Shown here piece by piece: positions 42,408 through 52,044 of a DNA stretch of 64,000 nucleotides (position 1 is the first letter of the stretch; each line of letters starts with the position of its first letter). The notes under the pieces were generated by a model. It saw only the letters and a list, made by a program, of their open reading frames with translations, did no database searches and was not told the origin of the DNA. A program made the position numbers and the translations under genes. The stretch lies in NCBI GenBank assembly GCA_950022655.1, contig OX465583.1:68955152-69019151 (forward strand), in the 5' to 3' direction. The DNA comes from Alentia gelatinosa (lineage: Eukaryota; Annelida; Polychaeta; Phyllodocida; Polynoidae).

Positions 42408-42648
42408 GTCACGAGTTTGAGTCTGAGTTTATTTATGCCACGCATTTTGTTGGCTCCATAATTTCACGAGTTGAAGACGAGTGACATTACGGAGCCAACA
42501 AAATGAGTGGCATGAATAAGCTCAAACTCAAACGAGTGGCGTCTAGATTTTACCCTACCCCATTTCCATATTTTTTCAGTATCAGAAAGTAGTGGCATAA
42601 ACAAATCCTATGTTAAGCCTATGGCGTTTTTTATTAGGGGTGGGATAA
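42408..42648. mobile_element. Long hairpin plus short TTTACCCTACCCC MITE
   Basis: Hairpin 42408-42548 with arms GACGTCACGAGTTTGAGTC / CTCAAACGAGTGGCGTC and CATTTTGTTGGCTCC / GGAGCCAACAAAATG. Then 42548-42648 has TTTACCCTACCCCATTTCC and TTATTAGGGGTGGGATAAT ends. Confidence 0.7.
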
Positions 42649-42659
42649 TGAATACATCT

Positions 42660-43222
42660 ATATATCTTAGCCTTGTATAAACGTCCACAGGCTTAACGCG
42701 AAGAACTCATACTCGACAGACTTGCGAGCATGGTAATTCATATTCAATGGGCGATAAACATATATATTTCCAGGCTAAGATAAAATCAGAAACATATTCG
42801 TGCTTGGTCTGAGTCCCTTTTCACGACCTCGTTTGGAGCGCTTCAGAATATTCACTGGCCTATCGCCTCGTTCATATTATTGTGCACTCCAAACTCAATG
42901 GCGAAGGAGGACACAGACCAAACACTCATCAATTTCTTTCTTAATATTTTATTTTAGCCTCGCATAAACGTCCATTTAACATTAGGGACTCGTATTCGAC
43001 AGGCTTGCGAGTACAGTAACTCATGAGTATGATCATATTCAATGGGCGATAGACAGATAAAATTGTCAGGCCAATAAAATCAAAAACATATTCGTGTTTG
43101 GTCTGTGTCCCCATTCGCCATCTCGTGTGAAACGCTTCAGAATATTCCCTTGAATATCGCCTCGTTCATATCCCTGAGTATTCCAAACTTGATGGTGTAT
43201 GGGGAACCGACCAAACACTCAT
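42660..43222 (+). repeat. Two tandem copies of about 285 bp, TTAGCCTYGYATAAACGTCC unit
   Basis: Both copies have GACTCGTATTCGACAGGCTT-like, CAATGGGCGATA and AAACATATTCGTG segments and end in a hairpin with tip TATCGCCTCGTTCAT (42853, 43156). The sequence after the second copy is the next TTTATCTCACCCC element. Confidence 0.7.
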
Positions 43223-43223
43223 C

Positions 43224-43590
43224 AGTTTATCTCACCCCTGGTACAAGTTAAGCCGTAGGAATAACATTAGAATAAAATACTCAACGATCACCGTGGTAAA
43301 GTGACAATACTATGCCATGGTCGTGGCGGAGTGAATGTGAGATGATATCATACGCTTTTAACCAACTGAATTTGTGAAGTAATTTGAATCATTCTGATAT
43401 TGTGATGCTATTTAATGTTAATGAAAGGGGTGAGATATGTCCAGAACCACACTTGAATCGTAAAATACATAATACTCCACTCATTTGGATGGGCCATAAT
43501 CATCACTTGGCTTTGCCTCTATGATGATTGCGACCCATCCAAGCTCATGGAGTATTGTGTGTCTATATGATTATCAATGTAGTTCTATAT
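43224..43590. mobile_element. TTTATCTCACCCC MITE plus hairpin
   Basis: TTTATCTCACCCCTGGTACA, CACGGCCGTGG-like CATGGTCGTGG, right end GGGGTGAGATATGTC, then a hairpin AATACTCCACTCATTTGGAT with tip ACTTGGCTTTGCCTCTATG. Counterpart of 14929-15235. Confidence 0.75.
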
Positions 43591-43726
43591 AGTTAGTGCG
43601 TAGTCTTAGAAGATATTAGGTGTGGAGTAGATTAACCCTCTGAGGTTTACAATTGGTATCTATTGACAGAGTCTCAAGGGTTGCATCTGTCTTTACCCTC
43701 TTAAGCATTCAAGCAGGCCTTGTCTG

Positions 43727-44255
43727 ATATTTTATTATCCATGGAATACAAAGACCCCATGGAAAATGTATAGAGATTCATAACGACCCATTATATAAAA
43801 CCTGTCAGATACCATAACTGTGGTATACGGCCTCAAAGCCATGGTATCGGGGAAAATAGTCCCTTTATGCTATAGCGCAAAAAGATGGTCCATATTGATA
43901 AACAATTCCTGGGATAGACTTGCTTAAGTCTTTGATTATGAACATTCATTAAATGATTATACAGAACAAGAATAAAATTGATTAAAGTATGTATCCTTCT
44001 CTGACAGGCCCATGTATCCCAACGAGGAGGGTAGCCATAGGATGCAGGGGCTGGAGCCAGTCTATTCCTGGGATTACTTTACTCGACAAGATAGATAATA
44101 TATAAAACAAACGATGGTTATGTGAGAAGGGGACTCTGTAAACCAATCAAAGTTGATATCGTATTAAACTCGCTACAGCTCCCGTATAACTACGCATCAA
44201 CCTCTCGTGGCTTACGGCCGCCTATCCACAAAACCATCGTTTATTGTCTATTATA
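43727..44255. mobile_element. AAACGATGG fold-back element interrupted by AGACTTGC MITE
   Basis: TATTTTATTATCCATGGAAT through CCATCGTTTATTGTC. The palindrome is at 44108-44252. The insertion 43917-44062 duplicates ATTCCTGGGAT of the host element. Confidence 0.8.
43917..44062. mobile_element. AGACTTGC MITE deletion derivative with 11-bp TSD
   Basis: GACTTGCTTAAGTCTTTGAT to GGGGCTGGAGCCAGTC, 146 bp, flanked by direct repeats ATTCCTGGGAT. The uninterrupted host sequence at about 40245 (CAATTACTGGGTTTAATT) confirms the insertion. 44256-44713 is unassigned; the 96-codon minus frame at 44466-44756 runs into a MITE and is not supported. Confidence 0.8.
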
Positions 44256-44713
44256 TATCTAGACTTCTACCTCCCCAATTCATAAGTAGATAACATACCA
44301 TTACCGCATGATGAAAAAATCCCCCGCCCGCCCGCCGATATAACGTATACATTATTAAAGAATCAATAAAAACCCATTCCAAGGATCAATAACAGACCTG
44401 ATTGCATCCCCATCAAATCAAACAAAATCTTCTCAGATAAAATCTTATTAGAAAAAAAATCCACCCTATTGTCTGTTTCTGTGGGAAATCGATAGATATG
44501 ACCGTGCCGTGGATGGTGGACAAGGCTGGGGTGCCAGGGGAACGGCAGCGAGGTTTAATCTGACGTAGACTCGGGACTGTGACGTAAACGACAAGGAATA
44601 TGACGTATATCCGGCTGACATCTGATACGATGACGTCCCGTGAGGATACCTCGGACTCTCACAGACCATCGGCGGGCAGCAAAGTAGATGGTAAGATCGG
44701 GTGGCAGTGAGTG

Positions 44714-45075
44714 TTAACCCATTCAGGGCGAAAATGCCTGCAGGCATCATGTACATGAGGGGCGAAAATGCCTACAGGCATTATTTACACAGGGGGCGAG
44801 AATGCTTACAGGCATTCATGATGAATTCAGGCATTTTCTGATAAGTACAAGAACAATTTTAAGAGTTTGTGTAATATATGGAAAGATATGTTTTGGAATC
44901 AATCAATCAAAAAAAATTATACTAGGGCAATAAAGAAATTCCCTAGGTCACATGACTAGTGAAACTTCCCTGAATGCCTCAAGGCATTCTCTCCCCCCAG
45001 AGACATACATCCCAGGGGCATCCTGGCCCTTGTAGCTACTGGTACCCACCAACCTGCTTGCCTGGAAATGGTTAA
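44714..45075. mobile_element. piggyBac-like MITE, copy with three palindromes
   Basis: TTAACCCATTCAGGGCGAAA at the left with motifs ATGCCTGCAGGCAT at 44734, a second at 44768 and a third at 44802 (34-bp steps). A further AATGCCTCAAGGCATT lies near 44973; right end TGGAAATGGTTAA. Confidence 0.8.
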
Positions 45076-45354
45076 ATGCAAGTGGTATTAGGGCTTGGTG
45101 GAATATGTTTATATATACCCCATATCAGTAAAAATACCCCATATCAGTAAAAATATCTAAAAATAAAATAGAAGCAGTTCTAGAATAGACCGATACACTT
45201 ACAACATGTGCATCTGAACATCTGATTGCTATTATTCCGGCAAGACCTGAAGATGACTAATTAATGTCAATAATTTTAAGTGGTCCCCCCAGGTAATCTT
45301 CGATTATAGGGGTAATTGGTGCCCATAAGTGATATGCCTGTAAAGCCCCGGGTG

Positions 45355-45590
45355 CACCCCTCTCATAAGATCTCACACTCTCTAAGTGGTATTCTGTACA
45401 AGGTTCCCAATACGCTCTATGGGAGAAGAATTCTTAACGATCTAGGCTTAGAGCCGTGATAATACACTGGCACACAGTATTCCTGCTAGGTGGCACCATT
45501 GAGATTATAGGAATCTTTGGGTTGCATTGATGTATGTCTTAAGCACGGGAGGCAGGCCAGTGGATTCTCAAGGCTCTAAGCCTAGTTAGG
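45355..45590. mobile_element. Truncated GTGCACCCCTCTCAT palindromic MITE
   Basis: Aligns with 2858-3090 (GGTGCACCCCTCTCATAAGA, GAATTCTTAACGATCTAGGC, GGCACACAGTATTCC); the distal part of the right arm is absent. 45076-45354 is unassigned. Confidence 0.75.
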
Positions 45591-45599
45591 TATTATGCT

Positions 45600-45745
45600 A
45601 TTGATCTATTAATCAAAAACTAGTACGGTGACCCCAATTTTTAAGTTAGATTTGTGTTCTATAACACTTGGAGATTATCATATTAGATTTCCAGGGAATT
45701 GACATGGGTTTTAATTTTCAAGCCAAATTGGCCAAAAAGGTCCTT
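45600..45745. mobile_element. TTAA-AGGCATAT MITE fragment
   Basis: GTGACCCCAATTTTTAAGTT to CAAGCCAAATTGGCC. Matches 5040-5146; the terminus is missing where LINE-like sequence starts. Confidence 0.6.
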
Positions 45746-46240
45746 GTCCTTTGAAGCCTGCAAGGCTAATGAACTTGCTCTTCTAGTTCATAACGATAAG
45801 CAAGAACTAATTAACATTGCTAAGGTTCCGAGCCAGGTCATGTATGATTTCTTTATCTATTCGGGCCACTAGAATCCAGCCTCTGGGGAAAAGTGGTTAA
45901 CCTTCTTGAGAGAGGGCAATTTGCTACAACCGGATAAAGGTTATCTGGCCTCCTTCCCTTGGCAGAAACTGTATAATTTACCCCTCAAAGTGACAAGGAT
46001 TACCAAGTACCAATCTCTCCAGTTCAGGATTCTGAATCGATTTGTCCCTACTAATGACTATCTGTTCCAGAAAAAAGTGGTTAAAAGTCTCCTCTGTAGT
46101 TTTTGCAGTGTCAAAGATACCTTCAAGTGAGGCCCCTTTGGAGCACGTTTGCTTGTTGGTACAGTGAATGCAGTAAGAAACCTTTAGACCTGAGAGGAAG
46201 AGATATTCCCCTTGGCCTGAACTTCAACGGTTTTATTCCC
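45745..46240 (+). pseudogene. LINE ORF2 C-terminus, zinc-binding region, broken
   Basis: The fragment encodes the region after the reverse transcriptase of a CR1/RTE/jockey-like LINE. A continuous stretch in one frame (45873-46130) includes EKWLTFLREGNLLQ, then QSLQFRILNRFVPTNDYLF and the paired cysteines LLCSFC, typical of the zf-RVT-type C-terminal domain that aids target-RNA binding. A stop at 45870-45872 precedes it, and a frameshift near 46130 moves the following PLEHVC (the expected histidine of the CCHC cluster) into another frame. No start codon belongs to it. It is a dead fragment of a different LINE from that at 23700. Homology is judged from motifs only. Confidence 0.75.
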
Positions 46241-46254
46241 GAAAGTGACAGTTA

Positions 46255-47420
46255 GCAGGCGGTGGTGTGTTGTGTGTGGTGTGTGACAGTTAGCAGGTGG
46301 TGGTGTGTGGTGTGTGGTGTGTGACAGTTAACAGGTGGTGGTGTGTGGTGGGTGGTGTGTGGTGTGTGACAGTTAGCAGGTGGTGGTGTGTGGTGTGTGG
46401 TGTGTGACAGTTAACAGGCGGTGGTGTGCGGTGGGTGGTGTGTGGTGTGTGACAGTTAGCAGGTGGTGGTGTGTGGTGTGTGACAGTTAGCAGGCGGTGG
46501 TGTGTGGTGTGTGGTGTGTGACAGTCAACAGGTGGTGGTGTGTGGTGTGTGGTGTGTGACAGTCAACAGGCGGTGGTGTATGGTGTGTGGTGTGTGGTGT
46601 GTGACAGTCGATAGGCGGTGGTGTGTGGTGTGTGGTGTGTGACAGTTAGCAGGTGGGGGTGTGTGGTGTGTGGTGTGTGACAGTTGGCAGGTGGTGGTGT
46701 GTGGTGTGTGACAGTCAACAGGCAGTGGTGTGTGGTGGGTGGTGTGTGGTGTGTGGTGTGTGGTGTGTGGTGTGTGACAGTTGGCAGGTGGTGGTGTGTG
46801 GTGTGTGACAGTCAACAGGCAGTGGTGTGTGGTGGGTGGTGTGTGGTGTGTGACAGTCGATAGGCGGTGGTGTGTGGTGTGTGGTGTGTGACAGTTAGCA
46901 GGTGGTGGTGTGTGGTGTGTGGTGTGTGACAGTCAACAGGCGGTGGTGTGTGGTGGGTGGTGTGTGGTGTGTGAAAGTTAGCAGGCGGTGGTGTGTGGTG
47001 TGTGGTGTGTGACAGTTAGCAGGTGGTGGTGTGTGATGTGTGGTGTGTGGTGTGTGACAGTCGATAGGCGGTGGTGTGTGGTGTGTGGTGTGTGGTGTGT
47101 GACAGTTGGCAGGTGGTGGTGTGTGGTGTGTGACAGCCAACAGGCAGTGGTGTGTGGTGGGTTGTGTGTGGTGTGTGACAGTCGATAGGCGGTTGTGTGT
47201 GGTGTGTGGTGTGTGGTTTGTGACAGTCAACAGGCGGTGGTGTGTGGTGGGTGGTGTGTGGTGTGTGACAGTCGATAGGCGGTGGTGTGTGGTGTGTGGT
47301 GTGTGGTGTGTGACAGTTAGCAGGCGGTGGTGTGTGGTGTGTGGTATGTGACAGTCAACAGGCGGTGGTATGTGGTGTGTGGTGTGTGACAGTCAATAGG
47401 CGTGTGGTGTGTGGCAAGTG
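46255..47420 (+). repeat. GT-rich minisatellite, GTGTGTGACAGTTAGCAGGT unit
   Basis: About 28 units. Each begins GACAGTYRRCAGGYGGTGGT and is extended by a variable number of GTGTGGT repeats, so unit length ranges from about 28 to about 60 bp. The strand is almost pure G/T with spaced CA bases. All long open frames (Thr/His or Val/Cys/Trp-rich) are repeat artefacts. Confidence 0.95.
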
Positions 47421-47640
47421 AATGAGGAGTGAATGGAAGGTGGTGGACGTCAATAGATGGTCATAGATGGCGGGTGGTCGTCTACATGGGCAGCATTTCT
47501 GTGAAAACCTATAGTTGCCAGTGTAAACGCTAGGATACAATTTTTAGGCTGATGATTTTTGCAGTGGACATTGCCACCACCTGATAGCTATTGGTTTGAC
47601 GATCTACAGTCGCCATGTATTTAGTCATCTAGTGTAAAGG
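47421..47640. mobile_element. GTTTACACTA MITE fragment
   Basis: CCAGTGTAAACGCTAGGATA and CATCTAGTGTAAAGG frame 47516-47644. The interior CAGTGGACATTGCCACCACC matches the reverse of 26820-26860. Confidence 0.55.
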
Positions 47641-48360
47641 CCAGGTGAGACTGGGCTTACATAGGTACTTCCAATCTGAGAAGGGTATACCTGGGTACTT
47701 CCAATCTGAGAAGGGTATACCTGGTACCTCCAGTCTGAGACTGGGTATACCTAGGTATCTCAAGTCTTAGACTGGGCATACCTAGGTACCTCAAGTCAGA
47801 TACTGGGTACACCTAGATACCTCCAGTCTGAAACTGAGCATACCTAGGTACCTCAAGTCTTAGACTGGGCATACCTAGGTACCTCAAGTCAGATACTGGG
47901 TACACCTAGGTACCTCGAGTCTGAGACTGGGTATACCTTTCACCTCCAGTCGGAGACTGTGCCCACCTAAGTGCCTATGGCCACAAGACCTCAGACTGGA
48001 GGTACCTAGGTACCTCCAGTCTGAGTCTGGGCGTACCCAGGTACCTTCAGTCTGAGACTGGGCGTACCTAGGTACCTCCAGTCTGAGACTGAGCATATCT
48101 AGGTACCTCCAGTCTGAGACTTGGCATACCTGATACCTTAAGTCTGAGACTGGGCGTACCTAGGTGCCTATGGTCTGAGACTGGGCGTACCTAGGTACCT
48201 TCAGTCTGAGACTAGGCATACCTATGTACCTAGTACGTCTAGTCGCTTGGTGGGAATGGGCCTTTAGACTGGGCATACCTAGGTAAATCCAGTCTGAGAC
48301 TGGCTGTACCTAGATACCTCCAGTCTGAGACTGGGCGTACCTAGGTGCCTCCAGTCGCAC
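47641..48360 (+). repeat. 31-bp minisatellite, CTAGGTACCTCCAGTCTGAG unit
   Basis: About 22 copies of GACTGGGCATACCTAGGTAC plus CTCCAGTCTGA. Each unit contains the palindrome-like TACCTAGGTA, and GAGACT / AGTCT ends can pair. Confidence 0.95.
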
Positions 48361-48790
48361 AGTGTGTACTGGACATTATATACAGCAAACAGGGTCTGAT
48401 GGATGCCTCGGGCCACCTCACAATTTTATCCCATTCAATCATCCCCTAGTCTTGTATCGTTTAAGGATCTAAATTGTCCCCCGTCGAACCGGCCCCTATC
48501 GGCGGCGGCTCGCAGCCCGTTCTAATATTGGATCTGTGTACTGTAAACAGAGACTTTCGCTGCTTGTTATTCAAAGCCGCCGCCACTCTATCATAGTGCC
48601 AAGTGAGCCATTTGTGTCGCTTCATTGAATCACCTCGAGTGAGCGAGAGCGAGAACAAGAAAAAGCTTGGAGTGAAACACAGATGAACAATAGGGCATAT
48701 GGATTCCAGCGAGCGACGGCGTTGTAATAAAAAAAGACGTGTCTTTGATTTCCCCGTATGGGTTTCAGAGGGTGATGACATTGAAAGAAA
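48361..48790. other. Single-copy spacer, possible conserved element
   Basis: Not repeated in the window and not coding by inspection. Contains a dense, balanced-composition segment (48540-48640, around AAAGCCGCCGCCACTC and GTGCCAAGTGAGCC). No promoter or splice signature is clear. Confidence 0.3.
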
Positions 48791-48792
48791 AG

Positions 48793-48986
48793 GCCTCTTT
48801 TCATTGGCCGACGAAAAGGGTATAGATCTTTTAACTTCTCCTAATAGGCTATTTACATTTTGCGTCAGCAGTGGTAAAGGTCCGTCGGTGGTTCCTGACT
48901 GTATATCGTGATGGCCAGTGGAAATGGGCTTTTAGGAGAACATAAAAAATCTAGACCCTGTTCGTTGGCCAATGGAAACGGGCCTT
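48793..48986. mobile_element. MITE, AAGGCCCGTTTCC family
   Basis: AAAGGCCTCTTTTCATTGGC to CCAATGGAAACGGGCCTTAA with the standard centre. 194 bp. 48987-49463 is unassigned. Confidence 0.8.
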
Positions 48987-49463
48987 AAGTGAAACGCTGT
49001 GTATGGTGTGGGAGGGTGGAGGGCGTGGGAGGGTGCAGGGGGTGGGTGTATAGCATTGGGAGGTAGAGCTTATCACTTTGTTCCAGTATTGATAATCAAA
49101 TCCCTTCACCATAAAAGAGGCTGATATGTGACGGTCTCACAAGGAATTTCCTCCCTATTAGACGTCCAGCGGTTCATTTAGAATAATCACCCTGGAAATG
49201 ACAAAAGAAAGGCGCAAGAGCCTTTACCATTCACCACAGAATTACCAGTATATGGAAATTGCATGATCGGTATTTATTTAATGAATTTTTCGATGAATGG
49301 ATATGGAATCTATACATAAGAAATCAACTGCTATGGAAGATTAAGATAGATAGTGCAGACTCGGTTTTTCACACAGAGTTTTATTTATAAGCACTGCATA
49401 ACCTGCCTTCTTCCTGGGGCCCAATTTGGAGGTATAAAGTATATATAAAGTTTTAAATGAAAG

Positions 49464-49930
49464 ATGAGAGAGGGCGCAGCGGTCGACCCTCTGTGGTTAA
49501 CCCACTCCCCTCACGCCACTAGCCAGGAGAGACTGGACACATTCCTGCAGGGGCCCGCGCGCAGCACACGCTTTTACCAACCACTCATCATCATGGTGGA
49601 CAAAAGCAACGAAGATTCCCAGGAACCAGGGTGCGATTTTGTCTTCACCACGTGGGCGAAATCAGAAGGCCTCAAAAGAAAGACCACAGAGGTATACTAT
49701 CCAGCGAAGAATATGCAGACTTTGAGGTATTAGTCACTACGGGCAATGTGAAGGAGCTGGACATACCACCTGGACAAGCAAGACGGTTGCAGCAAAGTTT
49801 GGCCAAGCTGGGTAACCCTAACTTCACGGAGATGCCTGAGAGAAGGAGGAGCGAGTCAGAGGAATCTATGATCGTACAAGAGGACCCCTTTCTGTACCTC
49901 ATACAAGGGTTATCGTTTAATGATATCTAA
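49464..49930 (+). pseudogene. Frame-broken ORF with SAM-like C-terminal segment
   Basis: Two overlapping frames look like one disrupted protein. The first part probably starts at 49593 (MVDKSNEDSQEPG) and is lost near 49700. The second, shifted by one base, continues LSSEEYADFEVLV and GNVKELDIPPGQARRLQQSL, a pattern (leucine-rich helix, EL-I-PGQ-RRL) resembling the last two helices of SAM domains. It ends with an acidic/serine tail at 49928-49930. A GT..AG pair exists at the break but would be only 13 bp apart, too short for an intron, so a frameshift is likelier. The family is not identified and the SAM comparison is tentative. It could be a decayed transposon or host gene. Confidence 0.35.
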
Positions 49931-50027
49931 GTCGTTAAGATAGTATTTGCAGTTCATAAGGTCTTCCATAAGTGTTGAATATAGTTGACCCACATCGTTC
50001 TTAGGTCTCTGGCGTACAGAAAAGTAC

Positions 50028-50275
50028 TAGATTATTAAACAGGCCCATGTACAAGGTACAGTGTCTTCATGTTCGATCCTAGATTATTAAACAAGCCCCA
50101 GTACAAGGTACAGAAATGTGTCTTTATGTACGATCCTAGATTATTAAACAGGCCCCAGTACAAGGTACAGAAAGGTGTCTTCATGTTCGATCCTAGATTA
50201 ATAAACAGGCCCCAGTAAAAGGTACAGAAAAGGTTTTCCATGTAAGATCCTAGATTATTGAACGGGTCCCTGTTT
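50028..50275. repeat. Tandem array of GGGCCC-family MITE ends
   Basis: Five units of 53-58 bp: TTCGATCCTAGATTATTAAA, CAGGCCCCAGTACAAGGTAC, AGAAAGGTGTCTTCATG. The unit is the terminal inverted repeat of the element at 4473-4671, here head to tail. A short minus-strand frame is an artefact. Confidence 0.85.
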
Positions 50276-50279
50276 TCTC

Positions 50280-50930
50280 CGCTGAAGTTTGTTATTTGTT
50301 CTCGTCCTTCTTCGTAGTTTTCTTGCAGGCCCTGCCCCGGGGACGAGTTCTCGGGTTTCCTTTATTGCCTCACTTTCTCTCCGCTCCCTCCGCTCCCTCC
50401 CCTCCCCTGCCTCCCCTGCCTCCCCTGCCTCCCCTGCCTCCCCTGCCTCCCCTGCCTCCACTCCCTCCTCCCCTCCCCCCTCCCCTCCCATCCCCTACCT
50501 CTCCGCTTTTACCGCAGTCCCCATTATGCTCCCCGGGTTTTCTTTCACATACCACAAATCGTCACACCAAGTCTCTTGTCTTCTTCGGCCGGAAGTGGGC
50601 AGATGCGGTTCCGGTTATCTCCAAACACCGCCCCCCGTCCCCCTCGTCCCCCGCTCCCCGCCTCCGTCCCTCGGGCGCGCCACCCACCTCCATGGCGTGC
50701 CCGGGAGGGAGGCCGGCGAGGCGGGGGGAGAACTGACGGCGACCGTGGCGGCGGCGGCGGCGGCGGCGGCGACGGGGATAATTGGCGGGCTGTGTTACGG
50801 TCGGACGGGCGCTATGTCCCTGCTTCCCCGACCGGCTAACGACGTTACGGCCCGGCGCCAAGCCGTGCGCGAGCCGCCGCCCTCCGCCTTCTCCTCGCGC
50901 TCCTTCCCCGGCACTTAGACATAGGTAAGC
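50280..50930 (+). promoter_or_regulatory. CpG-rich block with ETS-like site and donor-like end
   Basis: GC-rich, with a TCCCCTGCC 9-bp repeat (50400-50460), a GGC run (50746-50772) and CCGGAAGT at 50590, a classical ETS-factor site in housekeeping promoters. It ends ATAG|GTAAGC at about 50923, a good splice donor. A 209-codon plus frame (50289-50918) is Pro/Ser/Leu-rich and unconvincing. It could be a promoter and first exon, but the downstream exon is not visible. Confidence 0.3.
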
Positions 50931-51315
50931 AACAACCACCACATCTTCCTCCTACTGTATTATCTGTTGTATACAAAGACCGCATTGAGAATGTATGGGG
51001 ACTCTTTTTTAAAATCTCTTTATTATCCATCATAAACAAAGTCCCCATTGAAAATGTATGAGGTCTCTTTTTGATCTATTTATCATCTATCGTATACAAC
51101 GTCCCCATTGAAAATGTAAGGGGACTCTTTTTTAAAATCTCTTTATTATCCATCATATACAAATCCCCCATTGAAAATGTATGGGGACTCTTTGAAATCC
51201 TTTTATTGTCCATTGTATACAGTCCCCATGGGAAATGTATGGGGACTCTTTAAAATCTCTCTATTGTAGGTAAGCAACAACCACCACACATTCCTCCTAC
51301 TGTATTCTCCATCGT
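50924..51315 (+). repeat. 62-bp tandem array bracketed by a direct repeat
   Basis: Five units with TTATTATCCATCATATACAA, AGTCCCCATTGAAAATGTAT and GGGGACTCTTTTTTAAAATC (50960-51265), the left end of the AAACGATGG element. GGTAAGCAACAACCACCACA plus CTCCTACTGTATT occurs on both sides (50924 and 51268). Confidence 0.85.
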
Positions 51316-51348
51316 ATAGAAAGATTAAAAATATATGGAGACTCTTTT

Positions 51349-51624
51349 ATTTATCCTACCCCTAATATAAAATCCCTATTAGGCTTAACATTGAGTTTTA
51401 TATGCCACTAGTGACATACAGAATTGTTACCACGTAATATTCCAAAATCGAGGAAATGGGGTAGCATGAAATCAAAACCTGATTTGTCTTAATTGTGGTC
51501 ACCGCATTGCACTCCTGGAGTTTTGGCTCCAGACTTCACTCAGCTCCGCCTCATGAAATCACTATGCCAAACTCCAGTTGTGGCATACGGTGCCCAAGAT
51601 CAAAACTCATCCAGTTTTATGATA
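51349..51624. mobile_element. TTTATCCTACCCC MITE plus hairpin
   Basis: Same order as 25866-26167; tip CACTCAGCTCCGCCTCATGA, arms ACCGCATTGCACTCCTGG / CAGTTGTGGCATACGGTG. The right TIR is degraded (GGGGTAGCATGAAAT). Confidence 0.75.
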
Positions 51625-52012
51625 ATCTCTTTGTTATCTATCCCATTGAAAATGTATGGGTAAACTACGACCCATTATATAAAACCTGTCAGATACCATA
51701 ACTGTGGTATACAGATTCAAATATGTGGTATACGGCCTCAAATCCATGGTATACGGGAAAAATAGTCCCATTGTGCTATAGAGCAAAGAAATAGTCCCTA
51801 TTGTTATACCCTTTAATAAGGCAATTAGTTGGTTTATATTATTCGTAATGATGGATTATAACTGCAACAAACGATGGTTATGTGGACAGGTGGCTCTGTG
51901 AACCACTCGAGGTTGACGTCGTAGTACACTCGCTAGAGCTCGGATATTACTTCGCATCAACCTCTCGTGGTTTAATTCCGCCTGTCCACAAAACCATCGA
52001 TTATTGTCTATA
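51624..52012. mobile_element. AAACGATGG fold-back element
   Basis: Left TTTGTTATCTATCCCATTGA; palindrome 51868-52010 with AAACGATGGTTATGTGGACA and TGTCCACAAAACCATCGATT arms. Confidence 0.8.
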
Positions 52013-52044
52013 TCTCCCCATGAGAAGACCTCTCTCTGCGACCC

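Noticed and set aside
46525..47351. Thr/His and Val/Cys/Trp repeat frames
   Set aside because: Pure translation of the GT-rich minisatellite.
50289..50942. Overlapping long frames on both strands in the CpG-rich block
   Set aside because: High GC lowers stop frequency; all frames are open and compositionally biased, so none is called.
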